Made by a program: the position numbers and the translations under genes. A stretch of 64,000 nucleotides of DNA from positions 248,001-312,000 of the forward strand of contig NZ_AUKG01000003.1 in assembly GCF_000424625.1 (NCBI RefSeq). The letters run 5' to 3'. This DNA comes from Conexibacter woesei Iso977N. GTDB taxonomy: Bacteria > Actinomycetota > Thermoleophilia > Solirubrobacterales > Solirubrobacteraceae. The notes under the pieces were generated by a model. The model was given only the letters and a program-made list of their open reading frames with translations, was not told where the DNA came from and searched no databases. Shown one piece after another: positions 44,810-53,753 of the stretch (positions are counted from its first letter, which is position 1; each line of letters opens with the position of its first letter).

Positions 44810-47800
44810 GTCGCCCGACACCGGTCGCACGCCGCCGGCGGTTCGCGGCGGCGCTGGTGCTGCTGGCCGCCGCGGCGGCGCTCCTGCTGCTCAACCGTGT
44901 CGCATCGGGGTCCGGGGCCGAGGCGCCCGCCGGCTCGGTCGCGCAGCCGTCGCTGGGCGTCATCGACGCGGGCGGCACGATCATCGGCGCGTCGCCGGGC
45001 GAGGCGGCGGGCGAGATCTGGTCGCTCGGCAACGGCCGGATCCTGCGGCACACCGACGCCGACGGCTGGACCGCGGTCGACGCGCCGGTCGACGCCGACG
45101 GCCAGCCGCTGAAGACGCTGACGCCCGCGAGCGGCCCGCAGGCCGGCCGCAGCACCGACGACGGCGCGGTCGCGTTCCTGGCCAACAGCATGCTGGTGGT
45201 GCGCGACCCGGGTGGGCGCTTCCACGCGGCGCCGGACCCGTCGGTCCTGCCGGACGGCGGCACGCTGCCGATGACCGGGACGCCGGGCACGACCGGGGCG
45301 CCGGGGACGACCGGGGCGCCGGGGACCACCGGGACGCCGGGGACGACCGGCACGCCGGGGACGACCGGGACGCCGGGCACGACCGGGACGCCCGGCACGA
45401 CGTCTGCGCCGCCGGCCACCGCGACGGCGCCGCTGCACGCCGGCGAGAAGCTCTACGACAGGCCGTTGCTGGCGATCGACGAGCACGACGGCCACGCGGG
45501 TGCGTTCGTCGTGCCCACGGCCGGCGACGACGGCGTGCAGGACGCGGTCCTGCACTTCGACGGAACCGCCTGGACGCGCGAGGCGATCTGCCTCGGCACG
45601 GCGCCGGCGTGCGACGCGCCGCCGACGGCGTTCACGGTCGCGGCGGTGGACGCCGCGGGCGCGGGCCACGCGTGGCTGCTGGCGACCGGCACCACCACGA
45701 CGGCCGGGATGGTCCTGCTGCACCGCGACACGTCGGGGACCGATCCCGTCTGGCGGCCCGTGTCGCTCGGCGCGTCACCGTTCGCGACCAAGACGCCGGT
45801 GGTGGGCAGGACCGCGGTGCAGGTCGGCCTCCCGGCGCACGGTCAGCCGCTGACGGCGACGACGCAGGGCGTCTGGGCCGATGCGTCGGTCAGGTCGTCG
45901 ACCGGCGGGACGTCGAGGGACGCGACGTTGTTCTACGACGAGCCGGCCGCGAAGGTCGCGGCGAGCTGGTGCGACGTCACCGGCGACGACGGCTCGACGT
46001 TGTGCGACAGGTCGCTCGGCACCAACCTGCCGAGGGGCGACGCGCGCAGCTTCGCGTGGACCAGCGGCGGGCCCTACGGCACGCGCCTCGTCACGGGCTT
46101 GGACCAGGGCGCGCTGCTGCGCTTCGACGGGACCTCGTGGTCGCGCGTTCCCACCTCGGGCCGCGGCGTCGGCGCCGATCGCGGGGCCGCGTTCACGGCC
46201 ACCGACGACGGCTGGCTGGGTGGGCCCGGCGGGCCTGTCCGCTTCGGTCCGAGCGCCGAGGCCGACCAGCTGCGGAGCTGGCCCGTCCCGTTCCGCCATC
46301 CGCTGACGGCGATCACGGCCGAGCCCGGCCGGCCGGTCGGCGGGATCGACGCGCAGGCGCTGGCGGTCGGCGACCAGGGCGAGGTCGCGCGCTACACGCC
46401 CGGCCAGGGCTGGCTGCCCGAGCCGCTCCTGACGGCCACCGGCAAGCGCGCGACCCCGCGCCTGCGCGGTGTCGCGTGGCCGACCGATGAGCGTGCCTAC
46501 GCGGTCGGCGACGGCGCCGAGATGTGGCTGTGGCGGAAGGAGACCGGGCTCTGGGAGTCCGATCCGGCCAAGCCGCCGAACCTCGCGCTGGCGAACTTCA
46601 CCGGGATCGCGTTCGACCCCGGGAACGCCGATCGCGGCTACGCGATCGGCAAGCAGGGCGTGCTGCTGCGCTACGACCGGACGTGGACGCAGGAGCCGCT
46701 GCCCGACGGGCTCGGCGACGCGAACTTCACCGCGATCGCGTTCGCGGGCCACGAGGCGATCGTCACCTACAAGATCCCGTACCTCAACAGCCGCCAGGAG
46801 CGGAGCTACCGCGGCGGGATCGTCGTCAACGACGGCTCCGGCTGGCGCATCGACGACGGCATCACGTCCGCGCTCGTCGACCCCGACGGCCCAGGGGGCG
46901 CGGCCGGGTCCAACGTGCCGGAGCGCGTCGCCGGGCTCGCCGATGGCAGCGCGGTCGTCGCGACGCTCGACGGGCACGTCGCCGAGCGCGACGGCGCGGG
47001 CGGCGCGTGGCACGACTCCGGGCTCGTCGCCGCGGGCTACCCGGCGGCGGTCACGGCGTTCCACGAGGACGGCGTCGTGCGGGCGGCCGTGGCCGTCGAC
47101 CTCGACGACAACTTCGCCGCCGGCGAGAACGCGATCGACTTCGACGAGCTGCTGAACCCCGCGCCGGCGGGCCAGGCGCCGGTGCTCACCGACCCCTACG
47201 GGATCCCGGGCGACGGCTACGTGCTGCGCCAGACCGCACACGGCTGGCACGACGAGCAGCATCTGTACTCGTCGCGCTCGATCCCGAGCGACACCACGAA
47301 CTTCGACCTGCCCGAGCGTCCGGACGCCGTCCTGGCGTTCCTGACCGACCCGTTCGGCCGTGGCGGCTGGGCCGTCGGCGGCGACGTCCAGGTCCAGAGC
47401 GCGAGCGTCGTCCGCTACCCGGACGACGGTCAGGCCGCGCCCGGCGCCGCGACCTCGACGGTCGCGGCCGACCCGAGCGCGGTGGCGGAGTTCGCGATCG
47501 GCGGGGGCGCCGGCTGCCTGAGCGCGTGCGCGGACCTCCAGCCGGTCGGCGCGGGGCCGTGGCGCTGGCTGCCCGCCGCGGTCGGCAGGGCGACGCAGAT
47601 CGCGGGCGTGCGCGCGTTCCTCGACACCGGGCCGGGGACGGCGAGGTCCTCGGAGGTCGACGACTTCGGCCACGAGCAGGAGGCCGCGGCGCGGCGGCTG
47701 ACGATGGCGGCGGGCACGCTGCCGGTCTACGCGGCGCCCTCCGAGAACGACCTCGACGACGACGGGTCGCTGGCCACGTTCGTGAGCGCGTTCTCGTCCT

Positions 47801-49323
47801 ACGGGGCGCTGCCCGCCGCCGTGTCGGCGACCCAGGCCTACTACGCGTTCGACACGACGGGGGCCGGAGGCAACGTCCGCGTGATCGTGCTCGACACGTC
47901 GGGCAACAACCTCGGCGACGCGCAGCGCTGCTGGCTCGCGAACGAGCTCTCCGGCGCCGCGGCTGCGGCGACCCCGGCGATCGTCGTCGGCAACCGCTCG
48001 ATCCAGAGCAGCGCCGACGCGACGACCGTGTCGGCGACCCTCGTCACCGGCACGCCGCCGGGCGGCTGCACCGTGGACGGCCCGGAGGCGGGCGCGTCGG
48101 CGTACTTCTACGAGGCGACCGGCGCCAACGTCACCGGCACGGTCACGGCGGGCGCCGACGCGATCCCGTCGGTCGGGACCGGCTCGCTGGGGTACATCGT
48201 GCCGCCGCCCGCGGGGGTCACCAACCAGCCGGCCAACAGCGGCTTCCTGCTCGTGCAGGTGGACGCCAACGGCGCCGACGTCGGCGGTGCGCTCAACCGC
48301 AAGGCCGTCGCCGTGCGGCTGATCCCGAACATCGGGGAGCTGGCGGTCGACTCCACCGACGGCACGGTGCTGCGCCGCAGCCAGGTCGCGCTGTTCCAGG
48401 GCCTCGCGCGACGGCCGCGTGCCGGGCTCGGCTGCCAGGACGCGCCGTCGTGCACGATCGTCCCGGACCCGTACGTGCCGATCCCGACCGATTGCGTCGG
48501 CCAGGGCTGCGACACGATCGTGCCGCCCGAGTACACCTTCACGTCGTCGGATCCGTCGGTCGCGAACTTCGTGGCGCGCGACCCGGCGTCGACCAACCCG
48601 CGGCGCGCGCTGTTCGACGCGCAGGGCAGGCCGATCCCGGACAACGACAGCGGGCTGTTGTGCGCGTACAACGACGGCACCACCACGATCACGCTGACCG
48701 CGGGAGGGCTCTCCTACTCGCAGAAGGTGACGGTGCTGGCGGGCAGCGTGCAGCGACCGTGCGGGACCGTGCCGGCGAACCGCACCAGCACGGTGCCGAC
48801 GGTGCCCGAGGACAACAACGCCCTCGACCCCGAGCCGCTGCCGGCCGAAGCGACGCCGCCCACCGGCGGCGCCGGGGCGCTCCCGCCGCCGCCCGTCCCC
48901 GCGCCCGTCAGGGTCGTCAAGGCCCCGCCGCACAGGCCCGTCAAGGCCGTGATCCCCGCCGCGTTCGTCGCGCCGTTCCTGCCCGTCTCCTCCGGGCTGA
49001 CGCAGGTCGTCGCGACGCCGCCGCCTCCGCCGCCGACCGCGGCGCGGCCGGCGCCGCCGTCGGGCACCTCGAGCGCCCAGGTGTCGCAGACCGCGGTCGC
49101 GCCCGAGCGCCAGCGCGAGGAGGAGCACGCGGTCGACACCGTCGCGAACATGGCGCGCTACGAGCCCGACGCCCCGCTGCCGCGCTACGTCAGCCAGGGC
49201 GGCGCGCTCGTGCTGCTGCTGCTCGCCGGGCTCGCGCTCGCGGGCGCCCGGCCGCGCCCGCGGCGATCCTACGCCTACAACTACTCCGACGACCACCGCA
49301 GAACCCCGAGGACCCCCCGATGA
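44806..49323 (+). CDS. Giant surface protein: propeller, collagen-like tract, phosphoesterase-like domain (gene 4)
   Basis: A 1505-residue protein, membrane-anchored at both ends: helix 1 at about 12-29 (FAAALVLLAAAAALLLL) and helix 2 near the C-terminus (GALVLLLLAGLALAGA) with a basic tail. A collagen-like Gly-X-Y tract lies at 158-199. Propeller-like repeats follow (for example DRGYAIGKQGVLLRYD). The part about 930-1160 resembles calcineurin-type phosphoesterases (VRVIVLDTSGNNLGDAQRCWLANEL), but the metal motifs GNHD and GHxP appear as SENDL and GNRSI, so it is probably inactive. A Pro-rich region precedes helix 2. TTG start overlapping the stop of gene 3 (TTGA). Confidence 0.8.
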   Translation: MSRPTPVARRRRFAAALVLLAAAAALLLLNRVASGSGAEAPAGSVAQPSLGVIDAGGTIIGASPGEAAGEIWSLGNGRILRHTDADGWTAVDAPVDADGQPLKTLTPASGPQAGRSTDDGAVAFLANSMLVVRDPGGRFHAAPDPSVLPDGGTLPMTGTPGTTGAPGTTGAPGTTGTPGTTGTPGTTGTPGTTGTPGTTSAPPATATAPLHAGEKLYDRPLLAIDEHDGHAGAFVVPTAGDDGVQDAVLHFDGTAWTREAICLGTAPACDAPPTAFTVAAVDAAGAGHAWLLATGTTTTAGMVLLHRDTSGTDPVWRPVSLGASPFATKTPVVGRTAVQVGLPAHGQPLTATTQGVWADASVRSSTGGTSRDATLFYDEPAAKVAASWCDVTGDDGSTLCDRSLGTNLPRGDARSFAWTSGGPYGTRLVTGLDQGALLRFDGTSWSRVPTSGRGVGADRGAAFTATDDGWLGGPGGPVRFGPSAEADQLRSWPVPFRHPLTAITAEPGRPVGGIDAQALAVGDQGEVARYTPGQGWLPEPLLTATGKRATPRLRGVAWPTDERAYAVGDGAEMWLWRKETGLWESDPAKPPNLALANFTGIAFDPGNADRGYAIGKQGVLLRYDRTWTQEPLPDGLGDANFTAIAFAGHEAIVTYKIPYLNSRQERSYRGGIVVNDGSGWRIDDGITSALVDPDGPGGAAGSNVPERVAGLADGSAVVATLDGHVAERDGAGGAWHDSGLVAAGYPAAVTAFHEDGVVRAAVAVDLDDNFAAGENAIDFDELLNPAPAGQAPVLTDPYGIPGDGYVLRQTAHGWHDEQHLYSSRSIPSDTTNFDLPERPDAVLAFLTDPFGRGGWAVGGDVQVQSASVVRYPDDGQAAPGAATSTVAADPSAVAEFAIGGGAGCLSACADLQPVGAGPWRWLPAAVGRATQIAGVRAFLDTGPGTARSSEVDDFGHEQEAAARRLTMAAGTLPVYAAPSENDLDDDGSLATFVSAFSSYGALPAAVSATQAYYAFDTTGAGGNVRVIVLDTSGNNLGDAQRCWLANELSGAAAAATPAIVVGNRSIQSSADATTVSATLVTGTPPGGCTVDGPEAGASAYFYEATGANVTGTVTAGADAIPSVGTGSLGYIVPPPAGVTNQPANSGFLLVQVDANGADVGGALNRKAVAVRLIPNIGELAVDSTDGTVLRRSQVALFQGLARRPRAGLGCQDAPSCTIVPDPYVPIPTDCVGQGCDTIVPPEYTFTSSDPSVANFVARDPASTNPRRALFDAQGRPIPDNDSGLLCAYNDGTTTITLTAGGLSYSQKVTVLAGSVQRPCGTVPANRTSTVPTVPEDNNALDPEPLPAEATPPTGGAGALPPPPVPAPVRVVKAPPHRPVKAVIPAAFVAPFLPVSSGLTQVVATPPPPPPTAARPAPPSGTSSAQVSQTAVAPERQREEEHAVDTVANMARYEPDAPLPRYVSQGGALVLLLLAGLALAGARPRPRRSYAYNYSDDHRRTPRTPR
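45277..45402 (+). repeat. Seven 18-bp repeats encoding a collagen-like tract
   Basis: Seven tandem 18-base units encode 14 Gly-X-Y triplets alternating GTP or GAP with GTT (residues 158-199 of the 1505-residue protein). The units differ at synonymous sites, so the tract is not a very recent expansion. Length may vary between strains. Confidence 0.85.
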
Positions 49324-50162
49324 CGACCGCCACGCACGACCCGCTCACCCGCGCCATGGCCGCCGCCGCGCTGGCGGTCGCCCTGCTCGCCCTGTTCATC
49401 TCGTTGAGCACCAACTCGCCCGCGAGGACGGCGCCGCCGCAGGCGCAGGCCGCGAAGGCCAGGGCCAAGGCCAGGAAGAAGACCAAGTCCATGCCCATGC
49501 CTTCCCTGAGCCCCAAGCCCTACGGCGTCCTGCGGCTCTCGAAGGCCAAGAGGTTCCCGGCGTCGGTGATCCCGAAGGTCGCCGCCGCCAGGGCCGCCGA
49601 CACGCTCGGCGGCGCCAGGCGCCAGGACCTCGCGCTCAACTGCCCGGCCGACACCGCCGACCTCGGCACCTGGTGCCTGCAGACCTCCACCTACACGGTG
49701 CCCAACGACCAGGTCGGGACCAACGACTTCATGTACGCCGCGCGCGAGTGCGTCAAGGAGGGCGGCTGGTTGCCGTCCGCCGCGCAGCTGATCGGCGCGG
49801 CGCCGCGGATCAAGCTGCAGTCGACGATCGACGACAACGAGTCGACCGCCGCGATCGACATCGGCCCGGGCGACGGGCTCAAGGACGCGCGCGAGATGTC
49901 GTCCTCGCTGTTCACGACGACCGCGGGCGACTCGGCCGCGGGCAGCGAGGGCGTCAGCACCGGCTCGCTCGGCGACCCGCGCCAGGCCGAGCCCAACCCG
50001 GTCCCGCAGCCCGCCGATCCCAAGCCCAGCTCGCTGGACTACGTGACGGTCTACGACAACCGCGACCTCGGTGGCTTCGCCGGCGGCGAGCCCGTCGGCA
50101 GGGCGGAGAGGTTCCGCTGCGCGTTCAACAAGACGCAGGGCGCCGTAGCCGCCGAGGACTGA
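49320..50162 (+). CDS. Membrane-anchored secreted protein (surface operon gene 5)
   Basis: A 280-residue protein with one N-terminal membrane segment (AMAAAALAVALLALFISLST), then a very basic stretch (KARAKARKKTK) and an extracytoplasmic domain with a few Cys (NCPADTADLGTWCLQT, ARECVKEGGWLPSAAQL). The WLPSAAQL block recalls the sulfatase-modifying/C-type-lectin-like fold, but the match is weak and I give no function. ATG overlaps the stop of the giant protein gene (ATGA). Last gene of the operon; the next gene is convergent, 16 bases away. Confidence 0.75.
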   Translation: MTTATHDPLTRAMAAAALAVALLALFISLSTNSPARTAPPQAQAAKARAKARKKTKSMPMPSLSPKPYGVLRLSKAKRFPASVIPKVAAARAADTLGGARRQDLALNCPADTADLGTWCLQTSTYTVPNDQVGTNDFMYAARECVKEGGWLPSAAQLIGAAPRIKLQSTIDDNESTAAIDIGPGDGLKDAREMSSSLFTTTAGDSAAGSEGVSTGSLGDPRQAEPNPVPQPADPKPSSLDYVTVYDNRDLGGFAGGEPVGRAERFRCAFNKTQGAVAAED

Positions 50163-50178
50163 TGCGCGAGGACGAGTC

Positions 50179-51813
50179 CTACACCTCGGCCGGGCTCAGC
50201 CAGTGCGTGACGACCGGCGGCGACTCCGGGTCGGTGAGCGCCCAGATCGCCTCCAGCCGCTGCTGGTCGCGGAGGCTGACCCGCTCGTGCTGGCGCTCGT
50301 GCTCGTCCCACGAGCCGACGACGAACTGCTCGACGTAGCGGTCCGGATCGCCCGCGTCGGCCCACATCCGCCACGACACCGCGCCGGTCCGGCGGCGCGC
50401 GTAGCGGAAGCCGCGGAGCGCGCGGATGAACGCCTCGTGGTCGGCCTCGCTGGGCAAGGTGTAGGTGATGCTCACCATCACCGGCCCGGCTGCCGCGGCG
50501 TGGTTCGCCTCGACGCTCGGCGGCGGCCACGTCGCCGCCGGGATCAGCTCCTCCGGCGGGATCCTGCGGAACCGGTAGCGCAGCGCCAGCAGCGGCCCGA
50601 CGACCAGCCCGCCCGCCGCGATCGCCAGCGTCGCCTTGACGCTCGTCGCCTCGGCAAGAACACCAAGAACGGCGGAGCCGACCGCGTTGCCGCCCTGGAA
50701 GACCACCAGGTAGAAGCCCATCCCGCGCGCCTTGACCCACGACGGCAACGTCGACTGGTACGCGGCGTTGAGCGTCGAGAGCGCGAGGATCCACGCCGCG
50801 CCGCCGATCGCCAGCGCGGCCGCGACGACGACCGTCGTGTGCACGAAGGCCATCACCAACGCCAGCACCGCGACGACCAGCGACGCGCCGATCAGCAGCA
50901 CGTCCGGCGCGTGGCCCGCGCGCAGCCGCGGCAGCAGCGTCGCGCCCGCGACCGCGCCGAGCCCGACGCACCCGAGCAGCAGCCCGTAGCCGCCGGAGCC
51001 CATCCCGAGCGACGTCCGCGCGACCACCGGCAGCAGCGCCCAGATCGACGACGCGAAGAACACGAACACGCCCGCGCGCAGCAGGATCGCGCGCAGCGCG
51101 GGCGAGTTGGAGACGTAGCGCGCGCCCGCCCTGACCGCGCCGCGCACGTGCTCCGGCGCGGCCGCCGTGTGGGCGCCGCCGCGCGCCGCGCGCGCCGCCG
51201 GCCGCCACATCCAGACCGCCAGGACGACGGCCAGGAACGTCGCGGCGTTGGCCAGGAACACGGTCCCGGCACTCGTCGCCGCCAGCAGCACGCCGCCGAT
51301 CGCCGGGCCGATCGCGCGCGCGAGGTTCTGGTTGACCGACCCCAGCGCGATCGCCTGCGGACGCTGGTCGGGCGCGACCAGCTCGGGCTGCAGCGTCTGC
51401 CACGTCGGCGACGTCCACGCCTGCCCGGTCCCGACCGCGAACAGCAAGGCCAACAACAAGAACGGCGTGACCGCGCCCGCCAGCGACAAGGCCCCCAACA
51501 ACGCCGCGGCGGCGAGCATCGCCAGCTGGGCGATCAACAAGAACTTGCGCCGGTCGACGAGGTCGCCGACCGCGCCCGCCGGGATCGCGAACAGCAGCAC
51601 GGGCAGCGACGACGCGGTCTGGACCAGCGCGAGCGCGGTCGTCGACGTCGTCAAGGACAACATCAACCACTGCGCGCCGACGACCTGCATCCAGCCGCCG
51701 ACGTTGCTGACGAACTGCGCGCTCCACAGCGTTCGGAACTGCCGCACGCGCAGCGGCGCCCACGCGCCGCCGCGTCCTGTGGGCCTGATCCGTTCCGGGC
51801 TGTCGGTCGCCAC
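50179..51813 (-). CDS. MFS transporter (EntS/DUF894 type) with C-terminal ABM-like domain
   Basis: A 544-residue protein. About twelve membrane helices occupy residues 1-410: FRTLWSAQFVSNVGGWMQ, GAVGDLVDRRKFLL (motif A) and ALGSVNQNLARAIGPAIGG. A soluble domain of about 120 residues follows (VSITYTLPSEADHEAFIRAL, then SWRMWADAGDPDRYVEQFVV) that looks like an antibiotic-monooxygenase/Dabb-type ferredoxin-like fold. GTG start directly after the TAG of the upstream exporter gene, with no spacer, so the two are coupled. Likely an exporter, with the tail sensing or modifying cargo (inference). Confidence 0.85.
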   Translation of the reverse strand: MATDSPERIRPTGRGGAWAPLRVRQFRTLWSAQFVSNVGGWMQVVGAQWLMLSLTTSTTALALVQTASSLPVLLFAIPAGAVGDLVDRRKFLLIAQLAMLAAAALLGALSLAGAVTPFLLLALLFAVGTGQAWTSPTWQTLQPELVAPDQRPQAIALGSVNQNLARAIGPAIGGVLLAATSAGTVFLANAATFLAVVLAVWMWRPAARAARGGAHTAAAPEHVRGAVRAGARYVSNSPALRAILLRAGVFVFFASSIWALLPVVARTSLGMGSGGYGLLLGCVGLGAVAGATLLPRLRAGHAPDVLLIGASLVVAVLALVMAFVHTTVVVAAALAIGGAAWILALSTLNAAYQSTLPSWVKARGMGFYLVVFQGGNAVGSAVLGVLAEATSVKATLAIAAGGLVVGPLLALRYRFRRIPPEELIPAATWPPPSVEANHAAAAGPVMVSITYTLPSEADHEAFIRALRGFRYARRRTGAVSWRMWADAGDPDRYVEQFVVGSWDEHERQHERVSLRDQQRLEAIWALTDPESPPVVTHWLSPAEV

Positions 51814-53358
51814 CTAGACCATCATCGCGTGTGCGGCGGCCGCCGGGTCGGCGTCGTCGCCTTCGGCGGGCGGCGCGGGCCTGTCCTTCGGCAGCTGCGT
51901 GACCGCCACGACGAACGCGACGGCGACCAGGCCAAGCGCCCACCAGAAGGTCGCGCCGTAGGCCTCGGCGGCCTTGCCGAGCAGCTCCTGCGGGATCGCC
52001 CCGCCGATGCCGCCGCCACCGCCGCCGGACCCGCCCGTCCCCTCCGACAGCTTGCTCGTCAGCTCGTGGGCGAGGATGACCGACAGGACGGCCGTGCCGA
52101 TCGACGCGCCGACCTGCTGGTTGATGTTCAACGTCGTCGAGGCCTTCGGGACCTGCGCCTGCCTCAGCGTCTGCATCGCGCCGGAGAACGTCGGCATCAT
52201 CGTCATGCCCATGCCGATCCCCATGAAGAACAGGTCGATCCCGAGCAGCCAGTAGGACGTGTCGGCCTCCAGCTGCGTCAGCCCCAGGAACGTCAGGCCG
52301 ATCAGGACCAGGCCCGGCGGAACGATCTTGCCGACGCCGGTCCTGTCGGCCAGCCCGCCGGCGATCGGCATCGCCAGCATCGCGCCGATGCCCTGCGGGG
52401 CCAGCAGCAGGCCGGAGTCCATCGCCGACTCGCCGCGAATCGTCTGCAGGTACAACGGCATCAGCAGCATGCCGCCGAAGACCGCCACCAGCACCAGGAT
52501 CATGGTCCCGCACGCCGCCGCGAACGTCCTGTTGGCGAACAGCCGCAGGTCGATCAGCGCCTCGTCGGGTTCGCGCCGCGCGTGGAAGACGAACGCGATC
52601 AGCGCAACGATGCCGATCGCCATCGGGACGAGCACCTTCGCGTGGCCGAAGCCGCCGGCGCTGCTCGAGTTCGCCAGGCCGTAGATCAGCAGCGCGAGGC
52701 CGGGGGAGAGGAGCGCGAGGCCGGTCCAGTCGAGGCGGTGGCCCTTCTGCGCGACGTCCCTCGGGAGGATCCGCGAGGACAGCGTCAGCGCGGCGATCCC
52801 GACCGGGACGTTGATGAAGAAGATCCAGCGCCAGGAGAAGTCGTCGACGAGCCAGCCGCCGAGGATCGGGCCGCAGATCGGGCCGAGCATCATCGGGACG
52901 CCCATGATCGCCATGACGCGGCCGACGCGCTGCGGGCCCGCCGCGCGGGTCAGGATCGTCATGCCGGCGGGCATGATCATGCCGCCGCCGAGGCCCTGCA
53001 GGACGCGGAAGACGATCAGCGACTCGGCGCTCCAGGCGAGGCCGGAGGCCATCGAGCCGACGAGGAACAGCGCGATCGACGTCATGTACAGGCGCTTGGT
53101 GCCGAACCGCTCCGCCGCCCAGCCGGTCAGCGGGATCACGGTCGCGAGCGCCAGCGTGTAACCGGTCGCGACCCACTGGATCGTCGAGAGCGGCGAGTCG
53201 AACTTCTCGGCCAGCGTCCGGATCGCCACGTTGACGACGGTCGTGTCGAGGATCGTCATGACCGCGCCAACGACCACCACCGCCGCGACGAGCAACAGCT
53301 CGCGGTCAAGCCCCGCGTCGGCGGCGGGCGTTGGTGCTGGGGAAGAAGCGGAGGCCAT
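51814..53358 (-). CDS. MFS drug exporter, EmrB/QacA (DHA2) family
   Basis: A 514-residue transporter with about 14 membrane helices. Helix 1 carries TILDTTVVNVAIRTL, and motif A is GWAAERFGTKRLYM. Antiporter motif C is present as PMMLGPICGPILGGWL. A Gly-rich loop (GGSGGGGGGIGG) precedes the last helix, and the tail is acidic. Start at MASASSPAP. First of two coupled exporter genes; no regulator is adjacent. The 395 bases upstream hold the tandem repeat at 53404-53715. Confidence 0.92.
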   Translation of the reverse strand: MASASSPAPTPAADAGLDRELLLVAAVVVVGAVMTILDTTVVNVAIRTLAEKFDSPLSTIQWVATGYTLALATVIPLTGWAAERFGTKRLYMTSIALFLVGSMASGLAWSAESLIVFRVLQGLGGGMIMPAGMTILTRAAGPQRVGRVMAIMGVPMMLGPICGPILGGWLVDDFSWRWIFFINVPVGIAALTLSSRILPRDVAQKGHRLDWTGLALLSPGLALLIYGLANSSSAGGFGHAKVLVPMAIGIVALIAFVFHARREPDEALIDLRLFANRTFAAACGTMILVLVAVFGGMLLMPLYLQTIRGESAMDSGLLLAPQGIGAMLAMPIAGGLADRTGVGKIVPPGLVLIGLTFLGLTQLEADTSYWLLGIDLFFMGIGMGMTMMPTFSGAMQTLRQAQVPKASTTLNINQQVGASIGTAVLSVILAHELTSKLSEGTGGSGGGGGGIGGAIPQELLGKAAEAYGATFWWALGLVAVAFVVAVTQLPKDRPAPPAEGDDADPAAAAHAMMV

Positions 53359-53403
53359 GCCTCCAGGCTAGAGAACCGCTACGCGGCGTGTCACGTTCGC
53401 GCC

Positions 53404-53715
53404 ACCGCTTCTCGCTCCACACGGCCTCACTCGCCGCGGTCCCGCCAACGGTCGCGTCCGCGGCGGTCGGTCGCGGGCACCGCGTGCGCCATGGCAACCG
53501 ATCCTCATCGCCGTAGCGCCATGACCGTCGGCGTTCTGCGCCGCGACCCACCACAGCACCGCGCTTCTCGCTCCACGCGGACTCACTCGCCGTGGTCCCG
53601 CCAGCGGTCGCGTCCGCGGCGGTGGGTCGCGGCACCGCGTGCGCCATGGCAACCGATCCTCACCGTCGCGGCGTCGCGACCGTCGGCGTTCTGCGCCGTC
53701 ATCCGCCGCAGCGGC
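53404..53715. repeat. Tandem repeat, two copies of a 156-bp unit
   Basis: Copy 1 (about 53404-53559) and copy 2 (about 53560-53715) align with an offset of 156 bases and differ at scattered positions. Shared blocks are CGCTTCTCGCTCCAC, GTCGCGTCCGCGGCGG and CGCCATGGCAACCGATCCT. A degraded third start is visible at 53711. On the minus strand each copy begins MAHAVPRPTAADA-like, and the frame can be read across both copies, but the composition is poor for a protein. It fills the 395-base gap between the exporter and C45 peptidase genes, where I see no convincing gene. Confidence 0.75.
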
Positions 53716-53753
53716 TTCGCCTCACGTGCGCGCGGGCGCGCGCGGGGTGCTGG

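Noticed and set aside
45277-45402. Regular 18-bp repeats as a possible CRISPR array
   Set aside because: No spacers; the units are contiguous codons for Gly-X-Y triplets within a long gene.
53306-53652. Minus-strand frames across the 156-bp tandem repeat
   Set aside because: The frame exists because the repeat length is divisible by three; low-complexity product without motif, so listed as a repeat and not as a gene.
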